From Sanguinoderma infundibulare (taxonomy: Eukaryota > Basidiomycota > Agaricomycetes > Polyporales > Polyporaceae): a stretch of 64,000 bases of DNA. Below are positions 22,878 to 32,916 of this stretch, piece by piece. Numbering within the stretch: the stretch's first letter is position 1; the number at the start of each line of letters is the position of its first letter. The DNA lies in the NCBI GenBank assembly GCA_032821775.1, contig JAVLRN010000002.1, positions 558,001 through 622,000 on the forward strand, read 5' to 3'. The notes under the pieces are model-generated. The model saw only the letters and a list, made by a program, of their open reading frames with translations. It was not told the DNA's origin and did no database searches. Position numbers and translations under genes: made by a program.

Positions 22878-23208
22878 GCGTCTCACTGTTAGTCACTGAT
22901 TGTCACCGATGGTCACCGACACTCACCGGCATACAATGGAAAAGGGCGGGGCTCGATGCGTGACATTGGAACCCAGTGGTGGGTAAGGGTTCATAGCGAT
23001 CGCCGTTGGTGGACACTGGCTGACGGGGAAGTACACTGGATGTCACAGGGCGTCACGCTGACTGTAATCACATTCAAGCGATGTCCACCGGGACCCACCG
23101 GATTTCACCGGCAATCGATGGTGGCGGACTGGCGATTGCGCGAGCCACTGGAATACACTGGTGGATCTCGCCGTACACTGCCGGACACTGACTTTGCTAG
23201 TCCCGAGC
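22878..23208. repeat. Degenerate 10-bp periodic array 2
   Basis: From 22878 the DNA reads as decamers beginning TCACTG, TCACTG, TCACCG, TCACCG, TCACCG, ACAATG, each followed by four free bases. After a gap the register resumes near 23088 with CCACCG, CCACCG, TCACCG, TCGATG, CGGACTG, a non-matching decamer, CCACTG, ACACTG, another non-matching decamer, then ACACTG and ACACTG. The consensus is about NCACYG plus four free bases. No coding frame spans it. Confidence 0.7.
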
Positions 23209-23834
23209 ATATTACTCGAAAAATCTGGGCGCCAGGACTACATTCACACATACACTCGTTAAAATTCGCTCTAATCGTGGGAATATAGCTTGTTGGTCAC
23301 AATTGATCTTCACAAACGGGCGGTAAGAAAATAGCGGGGGTGGCAGTGCAAGTATTACACCTTTTACTAACACTGATAATAAATCTCGTGAAGCAAAGAC
23401 TTACCCGAGGCCCGACGATGCTGCGTGCTGCGCGGTACCGAGTTGGTCCTCTCACCTCTCCATCAAGACAACAGATGGACGTCCGCAATGAATTTCAGGT
23501 GCAGTTCCTTGTAGATCACAGATGACACTGATGGTTTGGCGACCGAGGCGTCAGGCGTCTCGGACCCAGAGCGCGGGACGTCGCGAAGCGCGACGCCCAG
23601 CGCATCACAGACGGTTATAGACAGATATATACCGACATCCGAGTTGCAGCACACGTTTCGACCCCCTCCGCTGTCGGGTCGGTGTTCTTCACATTCCTTT
23701 TCGTCCACTGTCCGTGTGTCCTTCCAGATATACACTTCGTTGTATTTTCTGGTATAAAACGGTGGGCGGCATCAGCTTCGGTGAGTTCTTCCTCAGAATC
23801 CGAAGCGTGTGATCTGACGGAGCGGATCCCTGGC
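23209..23834. other. Upstream region of the single-pass membrane protein
   Basis: Two open stretches on the plus strand (23536-23757 and the 5' part of 23682-24287) lack an ATG in a good context. They could contain unrecognised first exons of the gene that follows, for example one encoding a signal peptide. Nothing else was seen. Confidence 0.4.
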
Positions 23835-25063
23835 ATGTTTGAGTACAGGTATCTCGAAGGCCCCGTGAGGACTGGCGGTTCTCATTCCCCATCCACCATG
23901 TCGGCCCCGAGTGGTCCTTCCCCATCCCCATCTCCTTCTGCGACTCCCGGGTCCCACTCGGGCACGGCGCTCGGGCTCGGCGTCTCCCTCGCGGTCGTTG
24001 CGACAGTCATCTTGGGTGGTCTCGCGTACTACTTCGTTCGGAGACGCATGCGACGCAAGCAGGCCCAGGAGCGGGCGGAGGAGGTCTCATCACGTAGAAG
24101 GACATACATGGTCTCGGTCGACCCGTCGCACCTCGCGGCAAGGGTAACTCCATTCGGGGTCGGGGTGAACGCGCCAGACGTGCAGGTGCCAAAGTTCGGT
24201 GAGTATCTGCTTTTTCCCCTGCCCCTCTCTCCTCCAATTCTCTCCTGCGCCGCCCTGGCCATCCAGTATCATTATGGGCCCCGTTAGCAAGCGCCATCTA
24301 CCTTAAACTTTGCAACACGTCCCCGCTTCTCTCTGCCTTCGCTTCGCAACGACTGCCGCTTCTTTCACTGCACGGGGACGTTTGACATGTCAAGGCAGTC
24401 CGTCATGCGGCTCCCAGATCCTGTCTGTAGTGTCGCCAGCACCTCTGTCTCGATCACGGGGACATGCTATGTCTGACCCAAAGGTCAACACCGCTTGTGT
24501 GGGCGCGACGTGAAGTTGTGGATGGCATCTTGCGGCTAGGGCAGATGCCAGGGCCCGTTGTTGGACGCTATCAAGAGGCTGGGGTTACGTTGTGATGTAG
24601 ATCTCGGCCCCGCGTTATAATGCCATGTTGGACGTCGGACGCATCGCAGGTACGATCGCACCGACGTGCCGTGCGAACATCTGTTAAACATCCCAACAAT
24701 GGTTCTTCGAAGCGCGTGTTCTTGTGCACATTCGCTCTCACCTGGACTCTACGCACACATGCGCTGACCATATGCGTCGTCTCCACAGTCCACAAACCCG
24801 GCGAGAACATGCGCGTCGCGTTCCGACGCTCCGACGGCGGCTGGTCGTTCCACGAGGAGTTGCGACCGAGCGTGTCAGTCGACCTCCAGCGTGAAGCGAC
24901 GACGTCAACAATGTGGTCGCGCCCGACCAAGGAGAAGAAGCTCCGGCCAGGCGAGCTCACCACGCGCGGCTTCGTCGATCCTGACGTAGAGGGCAATCCC
25001 CCTCCGGCGTACTACCACCACGAGGGGAGCGTCTTCAGCGACAGCATCAGCAACGTCGCATAA
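23835..25063 (+). CDS. Single-pass membrane protein with Ser/Pro-rich ectodomain and PPxY tail
   Basis: The readable start is ATG at 23835 (MFEYRYLEG), but the true 5' end is unresolved. A low-complexity Ser/Pro stretch (SAPSGPSPSPSPSATPG) is followed by one hydrophobic helix (LGLGVSLAVVATVILGGLAY) and a basic stop-transfer run (RRRMRRK), so the tail is predicted cytosolic. A GT-AG intron of 590 nt (24199-24788) joins KF to VHKPGENMRVAFRR in frame; it is about ten times the usual intron here and could hide another exon. The stop is TAA at 25061-25063. The tail ends PPPAYYHHEGSVFSDSISN, containing a PPAY motif of the kind bound by WW domains. Proteins of this shape are common in Agaricomycetes and mostly uncharacterised. 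No extracellular domain was recognised. Confidence 0.6.
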
Positions 25064-25754
25064 CTTCGTCCGTCCAACTCCTCATGCGCCCGTACACTCT
25101 TAATGCCCCTCACGTTACGTTCTGGATCATGCCTATAACCTACCCGACGCACGCCCACACCAAAGTATCGCGTCATACATGCCTTCTATGCGTATTTATC
25201 GCTCAATAATTGCCATTCGTCTGTATCTATATACCACCTACCCTTCTTATTCCCATCGCTCCGGTTGCGACGTTCAAGTTCACATTCATTCCTTTGGACC
25301 ACGTCCGTTCCTTTCCTTTATTTATTTTACGCACCGTCTGGCTCAGCGCAGATGCGCTAATGTTACTTTTCCTCGCGCTGGCATTGGTCGAATTTAAGAC
25401 GAAAAATCGTTACTCCTTGTTGATCTAGGGAACCTCCGCAAGGCAGCAGCATCAACGAGGACGACAAATGAGGACGCAGGAAGCCGCCGGTCTCGGAGAT
25501 GTTCCGGAGGATGCGTTCCTCTCGCCTGCTACGCTTCTCCAAGCAAATTCGCGAGTGTGTGTGTGTGTGAGACAATATTCCGGGTCCCACACATTGGTGT
25601 ACCGTGGGACAAACGCGCGTGTCCCTGAACTGCGAAAGACTGCGAATCGCCGTTCCCAAAATTGAACATGTTGCCTTCTTGCACTCGTTCTCGGCGATAT
25701 CAAGCACACTACTGAACACCAGGATCAGCGCTTCAGCCATAGAGCAACACAAGG
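25064..25754. other. Intergenic; short (GT)n run
   Basis: 3' flank of the membrane-protein gene and 5' flank of the hydrolase gene. It contains a GT dinucleotide run of about eight units at 25554-25570. No gene seen. Confidence 0.5.
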
Positions 25755-27735
25755 ATGGACATGTTCGATCGTAAAGTGGAGCAGGTACACACTTTCAACA
25801 GTGTGCCGATGGCCCCGCACGGCGCGCCCGCTGAACGTCCCGTCCGCAAGAGGCTCGATCGGAGGACTCGCAGCTTGGTCTTCGTTGCCGCTGCAGCCAT
25901 CGTCGGGTTCCACCTGGCAAAGCACATTCCACACCTCCCAGACTATCCGGAGCTCTACATTTACCCAGCTCCGACACCCAAGGAATTCGACTGGCAGTCG
26001 GTGAGCCTGCTGCCCGATGTCCTCGTCCTCGCGAATGCTCACTCAAGCTCCCACCCTCCATACGTACGTCTAGCTTGAACCCTCCACGGACATCCGCTGG
26101 ACGTCCTGCTACGACGGCCATCTCTGTGCTCGCCTCCTCCTCCCCCTCGACTACCTCTCCGAGTCAGAAGACGCCTCCGAGCTCGGTCCCACTCCCACTC
26201 CCACGACGGTCATCGCACTACGCATGATTCCCGCCCGCGACCGCGCCAACCCCCCACGGGGCACTATCCTCATCAACCCGGGCGGGCCGGGCGGGTCCGG
26301 CACATCTCTGGTCGGGCGCGCGGGCGCGAACATTTCGACGATCGTCGGCGGCTCCTTCAACGTCCTGGGCTTCGACCCGCGCGGCGTCGGCGCGAGCACG
26401 CCGCGGCTCGACTGCTTCTCTAGCACGAGCCAGCGGGACATTTGGCTGACGCAGGAGGGGCACCGGTTCTTGAACGCGTCGGACGAGGCGCTACTGGGCC
26501 TCTTCAGAGCGCGGGCGCGCGTCGTAGGCGACAGGTGCGCGCAGAGCGAGGGCGGAGGGGAGGAGGGAATCGCGCGGTTCATGAGCACGGCGAGTGTCGC
26601 GACGGACATGCTGAGGATCACGGAGAAGTTGGGGCAGGACAAGCTGCTCTATTGGGGCTTCGTGAGTTTGTTGCTTCCCTCTTCGAAGCGCACCACCTAA
26701 TACTGCGTTCAGAGCTACGGGTCCGTCCTGGGCCAGTACTTCGCGGCGATGTACCCCGACAAGGTCGGGCGCGTCATCATCGATGGCGTGTACGACGCGC
26801 AGAACTACCGCGACGCGCTCTGGAACTCCAACCTCGCCGACAACGAGGCCGTCATCGACTCGCTCTTCACCTATTGCCACCAGGCCGGCCCGCTCAAGTG
26901 CGCGCTGTACGAGCCGACGCCCTCCGCAATCCGCGAACGCTTCTACCGCACGCTCGACGCCGTCGAACGCAACCCACTCCCGATCGCATCGACGGAGCCC
27001 CCGGCGGTGCTCACGCGCAAGGCACTGGTCACCCAACTCTTCAAGGCCGCGTACAAACCCCTCGCGAGCTACGCCACCGTGGTCGACACGATCCGCGCGG
27101 TCGAGACCGCGAACCAAACAGCCCTCGCGACCCTTGCACCTAGCATCGTCGGCACAACCGAGTGCCAGTGCACAAACGGCCCGCCGGAGCTCCTGGGCAA
27201 CGAAGCGTTCAACGGGATCGCGTGCGGGGATGGCGAGGCGCGCACCTTCGACGCCGACGCATACAGGGCGTACTATGCGGACCTCACGCGCGGCGCGCCG
27301 ACGGCGGGGCCGATCTGGGCCGAGACCTACCTGCAGTGCGCGGAGTGGTCTGTGCGGCCAAAGTGGAGGTACACGGGCCCGCTCGGCGCGCAGAACACGT
27401 CGCACCCGATCCTCATCGTGCAGCCAAAGTACGATCCCGTGTGTCCGCTGGGGGACGCGCTTGCAGTGCGGGAGCGGTATGGAGGAGCGGGGCTGCTGGT
27501 GCAGAACTCGTATGGGCACTGTTCGCTGAGCGCGCCGAGCGTGTGCACGGGGCGGCATGTGCGGGCGTACCTGGAGGACGGGAAGGTACCGGAGGAGGGG
27601 ACAATTTGCGAGCCGGACGAGATACCGTTCGTGGGCCAGGTGAGCGACGTGCGGGCGATGTCGGCGGAGGATGGGGAGCTGCTGGATGCGCTGAGGGGCT
27701 TGTCGGAGGTGGTGCCTATGTTCGGTGTGTATTAA
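25755..27735 (+). CDS. Membrane-anchored alpha/beta hydrolase, peptidase S33 / TAP-like
   Basis: Three exons, 25755-26000, 26074-26661 and 26713-27735, all in phase, giving 618 residues. A hydrophobic segment (SLVFVAAAAIVGFHLA, about residues 39-54) after a basic N-terminus predicts a type II anchor or uncleaved signal. Active-site features of the tripeptidyl-aminopeptidase-like S33 group are in order: oxyanion region NPGGPGGSG (about residue 170), FDPRGVG, nucleophile elbow GFSYG split by intron 2 with the Ser in exon 3, acid in QPKYDPVCPL and His in SYGHCSL near the end. The last part matches the TAP-like C-terminal domain. It probably cleaves short peptides or esters at the cell surface or in the secretory path; the substrate is unknown. 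Cysteines in the cap region (QCTNG, CAEW) suggest an extracytosolic location. No lesions seen. Confidence 0.88.
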
Positions 27736-28360
27736 GTCGAGGACGTTTCCGAGAGAACATCCTCGCACAGCACGACCGGTCGCAGAGACAGAACCCTCTT
27801 CTTCCAAAGCGAGTGTGTCATTGATACCGGCGAGAGAGTGCGAAGTAGATCGAACCAGAGAGCTATATCAGAAAGGGTCCACGGTCTTGACTATGGATGA
27901 AGAGAGTGACAAGAAGGGTCGAGCCGTGGTAGTCTGCATACCCGTGCTCTCGCGGACACAGGTCGATGTGCGCGATTCCTTCTGTTTCCCAGACCTGTCC
28001 ATCCTCTTCCAAGCTTCAAGGCCAGTGCATAGTTCATAAATTGCGCCGAAGCCCGGGTTCCAAGAGGGGTCAAATCTATAAGAGTGATTAGGGGGCTCAA
28101 GACATAACCAAGTCAGAAATCCTCGAGCTCGCGTTGATGGGCGTATGCACCGTAGTCAGACGCTCGCACGATCCCAATTGTGATAGAACATGGCGAACTT
28201 GTTGTGTTCTTGGACGTGGCACAGACGTGGAGGTAACATAGGGCTATATAGACCGGAAAAAACAGGACGAGGTGGTGGTCTGAGGGCAAAGTCGCGCGCG
28301 GTGGGGCGCTGGCGCTTGTCGACGAAGACGTGAACCTCTTCCCCCACCTCGATATCCGAC
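27736..28360. other. Intergenic; probable SRP72 promoter
   Basis: Between two plus-strand genes. A TATA-like CTATATAG at about 28234-28241 lies about 120 bases upstream of the SRP72 ATG. No gene recognised. Confidence 0.45.
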
Positions 28361-29774
28361 ATGTCTCCCAAGTCGGCAACAAAACCGCCAACAAAGTCGA
28401 GCACGAACACGACCAAGCCCACAAGGACACGTCCGAAGGCCGCTCCGAAGCAGCCCCTACCGGTCGCAGACCGCCTCAAGAGGCTCTTCACGTCACTTTG
28501 CGCACAGATCGACGGCGGACATTTCGCGAATGCGATCAAGACCTGCGACAAGAGTGAGTGCATGCCAAAGGCTTGCGATGGTGCGACTGATGGAAGGACA
28601 GTTCTGAGACTGGACCCGCACGACCGCGACGCACTTCAGACGAAGCTCTTCCTGCTCCTCCAGACGGACCAGTATGCGGCCGCGCTAGCTATCACCGAGC
28701 TTCCAAACGAGAAGGGCGGAGATCACACCTTCGAGAAGTCGTACTCGCTCTACCGGCTGCACAAGGAGGTTGAGGCATCAGCCGCTCTGGGGGAGATCAA
28801 GGAGCAGAGTGGAGAGGACGAGGTGGACCGGGGCGTGTTGCACCTGGAGGCACAGCTGGTGCGTGGCCATCTCATCGTGGTGGACGTGGAGAGCATTTCG
28901 CCGATTGATTGCGATGGCGTGCAGGCGTATCGGCAAGGCTCCTACCAGGCCGCGTTCGATCTGTACAATCAGCTGCTCGATACTGCTGAGCCGGTGCGTG
29001 GTCTTTCTCGCAGTTCTTCTCAGGCGAGCATGCGATGTTGCAGTGGCCTTCATTTGTTTGATCTCAACCCATTTCTGGATCGAAACTCCGTGACACCCCG
29101 GCCCATTTGCCTCTCGTGTTACGCCGGGCATGAAGACCGAACCTTGTATGCCCTTGGCAGACACTGGCACGCTCACAGTGGCCTAAAACTTGTGGTCTCC
29201 ACGTCGATTCTGCGTGTGCCGCGTCCACGTACTGGCTTCGAGATGACCTCATTCCCCACCCCACCGAGACCCGAAGATCATAGCTATGCCCCTTATTAAA
29301 ATCGCCCATTACGAACCCTTGGGCTAACCATTGTCTATGCAGAACTCGGAGGAGCACTCTGACATCCTCATCAACCTCGAAGCGGCCCAGAAACACGTCG
29401 ACTTCCAAACGTCCGGCTTCCTGCACGCCCTCGACGCCCTCCCGTCGTCCATCTCGGGCACGCTTCAGACCGCTCCCCCACCTCAGCAGTCGCAGCAGCA
29501 GGCCGCGTCCGTATCGGCGCTCGCCTCTGCGTCTGCTCCGGCAGAGGCACAGAGGTCGAAGAAGGTGCGGATGAAACGCGTCCCCAAGGGCGTCGTACCT
29601 GGGGTCACACCACCACCGGACCCTGAACGGTGGCTCAAGAAGAGCGAGCGGACCGCGTCTACACAGGCTAACAGGCGAAGGAGGGGAGGCGGTGGCGCCA
29701 CACAGGGCGCGATGGAGCCCGCTGGGGGTGGTGGGCAGAAATCGGGTGGGGGTAAGGGAAAGAAAAAGAAGTAG
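28361..29774 (+). CDS. SRP72: Signal recognition particle subunit SRP72, unusually short
   Basis: SRP72 binds 7S RNA with SRP68 in the signal recognition particle, which targets secretory proteins to the ER. Exons are 28361-28553, 28602-28858, 28925-28993 and 29343-29774, all in phase, for 316 residues. The N-terminus has TPR-type helices (CAQIDGGHFANAIKTCDK, then RLDPHDRDALQTKLF, then AYRQGSYQAAFDLYNQLLD). The C-terminus has the RNA-binding signature (RVPKGVVPGVTPPPDPERWL, then KKSERT) and a Gly/Lys-rich tail ending in four Lys. Human SRP72 has 671 residues and yeast 640. The central several hundred residues of TPRs between the first repeats and the basic tail are absent, and the join lies inside exon 4, in one open frame with a Gln/Ala/Ser linker. 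Intron 3 (28994-29342, 349 nt) is long for this genome. Either a shortened gene or a lineage form. Confidence 0.85.
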
Positions 29775-30814
29775 CCGCAGGCCCGAGAAATTGGAGCGGT
29801 CAATGGAGGTGGTTGAAACGGGCGCGTGTAAGTGCTAGGCTAGGCGAGTGCATGTCCATTTTCTCCGGCGTCCTTCCATGACTGACACATTACGCGTGGA
29901 CGTCTAGCCTGCAGGATATGTTCCGCGGGTTCAGTTAAGGTTGCCTCGTTGTGTACTTGCGTCGTGCCTCAATCATTATGGGTGCTGATCACAGCAGTCT
30001 CGCAATTACCGGTCCTCGTGCTGCGGGGGAAGGTTTGCGGGCGTTCGATGGAGTGCACGAAGATTGCTTGTTATCAATGCTACCCTTGTGCGTCGATTTT
30101 GTGGCGTCCGGCTCCGTCGACTTGGGCCGAATGGCCGTCGAGGAACGCGTTCTTGGCCTCGACATACGTCACGTGCGAAGTGCGCGTGGAATGCGCGAGG
30201 TCCGGGGTGTCCTTTGTGCGAGGTCTTCAGACGCGCAACATCGGTCCAGATGCGCAAACACTTCACGCCGCCTAACGGGAGTCTCGCACTTCACTTAATG
30301 AATCTCAGAGGGAGCCGCCAGGTGCGTTTCTTGCATTTACGCAAACCCGGGCTTCACTCCTCCAGCCGTTGCTATGGGTCCTTAGAAGGCTCATACAAGC
30401 GGTGAAGAGATCATCAACGGTATACCGCTGGACTCAAGAATGGGAAACGCACTACTTCGGGGATGGCAGCGTGCCCACAACAAGGTACGTTTCTCCATCA
30501 TCTCCGTCCCGAAAGCTGATGGAAGTCAGGCCATCGTCTATTCGACATCTTCGCGAATCGCGATCATCCTTCCATTCTTAATGTCAGAGAAACCAGGTAG
30601 TTCAAGCTCTCACCGGCACCACCCAGACGCGGCATGTTCGCCATCAGTCCACGCCACTCTGCCTCGCGTTTTGGCATACAAGAGCAGACCGACAAGTGGG
30701 TGGAGTCCTCAGCACTGCGGTCTCCTCCTGAGTCTTCGAGCACCCTGATCTGCAGCTTCAGTAGCCCATCCACGACAGCCCACTAACCCGACAGCCCGAC
30801 ACCAAACAGCAAAT
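29775..30814. other. Intergenic, nothing recognised
   Basis: About 1 kb between SRP72 and the phosphatase-like gene. The open frames overlap each other on both strands and show no family features. The last 100 bases are pyrimidine-rich with CCGACAGCCCGACACC just before the next ATG, as in many basidiomycete 5' leaders. Confidence 0.5.
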
Positions 30815-32604
30815 ATGTCTCACCACGACGTCCTCGGCGCAGTCATTCTCGCTCGTAACGGCGACCGCACGGAATGCTTCCAACACCCGGTCACCCAGAA
30901 GCCTAGCACCACCCGCAGCACCCCGCTCGGTGAGGTGCGTCTTTTCTTCCTTGAACATGTTTTACTCTCGGATACGCCGTTGTTCATAAACCTAATGAAA
31001 AACTAATCCATACAGGTCCAAGCCTACCAGCTCGGCCAGTATCTCCGGGATGTCTATCTCAACCCTGCCTCGTCCTCGCACATCCGGGGTGTCCACTCGG
31101 ACCTCGTCGATCTCACCGAGGTCGCCGTCCGTGTCAAGGTTGGCGGCGAGGGCGCAGCTGTCTTCGACTCTGCCACCGCGCTGCTCCAGGGCCTCTTCCC
31201 CCCGAACCCGAACAACAGGATCACGCTCGCGAACGAGACGACGATCGTCGCGCCGCTCAACGGCTACCAGTACGTGCCCGTCGAGACCGTCGAGCCCGTC
31301 AACGACCGCTCGCTCGAGCCCTGGACCGACTGTCCGGTAAGTCCCCATCAGAGTGGAGGTAAGGACCATTGGGGCGGTGTGTGAACGAGGGCTTGGGTTT
31401 GCAGGCGTTCCAGAAGCACGTCACCAGGATGCACGCGTCGGCCAAGTTCCAGGAGGTGCAGAAGCAGGCCCAGCCGTTCTTCCACGCGCTCAAGGACTTT
31501 GCGTTCGGCCGGGAGCTCTCGCTCGAGAACGCGTACAACGTGCGTTTTCTTTTTTCATCGATGCTCGGCCATGCCGCCTCCACGTGCAACCTTTCTCACT
31601 CACCCATTCATTTTCTTTGGATAGGTGTGGGACTTCGTGTCTTCCTCGCTGATCCACAACAAGACCTACGCACACCGGCTGCCGCCCACGTTCATCGAGC
31701 AGGCGCGTGGGTTCGCCAACTTCCGCGAGGACCTCATCTACTCCGACAAGGCCATGGGAGGCATCGGAAACAGTGGGTTCTCCTGGGGATAGGTCGGTCT
31801 TTACCTTTGCTGAACATTCCTGCAGTTGCTAGCCGGACCGCGCTCAGCTCGATCCTCAAGGCCCTGCAGCGCATTGCGTTCAACGGAGACCCCCTCCAGT
31901 TCATGGTGATCGAGACGACGTACCAGCCCTTCATCTCGTTCTTCCACCAGACGGACGTCGTCCAGTCCCACCCCGAGCTCGCCGCCATCCGTAAGTCGTC
32001 TATGTCCGTCTCTTCGCCCCAACCGGCTCTCACGCCGGCATCCTTCTTCCCCCCTTGCCCTCAATAAATAAAAAAGCGGACTTTGGGTCCGCGATCGCGA
32101 TCGAGCTCCGGCGCGGCCCGCCGCCGGACACGCGCGACTTCCTCCGGTTCAAGTTCCGGAACGGGACGAGCGAGGACTTTGAGACGATCCACGTCTTCAA
32201 GCACCGCGAGGACATCCCGCTCACCGAGTTCATCTACCGCCTCGAGAACTCGGTCGTCAACAGCAACCGCGAGTGGGCGCAGGCGTGCTCCGCCGGCTCC
32301 TCGACCGTCCAGGCCGCGCTCGGCTTGCCGGAGAGCGCGACGACGGGCAGCACCGCTGCGGACGCGGTGCTCGGCGTCGTCCTCGCGTGCGTGATGGTGC
32401 TGGCGCTGGTGTTTGGGGCGCGGTTCGTGCGCGGGAAGCGGTCGGTGCGCCTCCGGGGTCCCGAGGTGAGTTTTTGTTCGATGGTTGCTCCTGTCGTTCT
32501 GCGAGGTCGCTGACGATGCGCGGTGGTCGCAGGAAAACCTCTCCTCCGTGCCTTCCGAGATCGTCGTGCAGGGCCGCGACAACAAGACCGTCGCTCGCTA
32601 CTGA
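30815..32604 (+). CDS. Histidine-acid-phosphatase-like membrane protein with Asn in the RHG motif
   Basis: Seven exons: 30815-30934, 31016-31336, 31405-31539, 31625-31772, 31826-31990, 32077-32465 and 32533-32604. All introns are GT-AG in phase and the stop is TGA, giving about 449 residues. The fold is that of branch-2 histidine phosphatases (phosphoglycerate-mutase-like): an N-terminal strand and active-site loop at residues 9-18, then conserved blocks GYQYVPVETVEP, YAHRLPPTFIEQARG and RIAFNGDPLQFMVIETTYQP. The loop reads ARNGDR where active phosphatases have RHGxR, so the catalytic His that would be phosphorylated is Asn. No clear HD proton-donor motif was found late in the protein. A C-terminal helix (AADAVLGVVLACVMVLALVF) followed by basic residues predicts a tail anchor. 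It may be a non-catalytic member; related basidiomycete proteins, as I remember them, share the Asn. Confidence 0.85.
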
Positions 32605-32916
32605 GCGTTGCGCGCATGAAGAGAGAGGTTGTTCGTGAACGGACTGCGACAAGGAACTTTGATTTGCTTCGCGGGGGTGTGACACGATAGGACTGTGTTT
32701 TCTCGGTAAAACACTTGTGTATATTGCATCGCTCCGATCGCTTTGTATTTCTATCGAGCCATTAGCACGGTGGCTCGTTGTATCGTATAAATATATTCTT
32801 TACGTTCCGCTTCATCTTCACTGGACTCATGCCACACTTCGCGCGCGCGCGGGGCTGATCCGCGCCCGGTCAAAGAAACGGGATCTTCGAGCTCGAGGAC
32901 GTGATCTGCGTTCATA

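Noticed and set aside
25554..25570. GT dinucleotide run as a functional element
   Set aside because: Only about eight units, with no partner and no positional link to a gene feature.
26491..27807. 438-codon minus-strand open frame
   Set aside because: It is the antisense shadow of the S33 hydrolase exons: Arg/His-rich and without motifs.
29951..30298. 115-codon plus-strand frame between SRP72 and the phosphatase-like gene
   Set aside because: It overlaps two other open frames and has no domain or signal, so it is likely chance.
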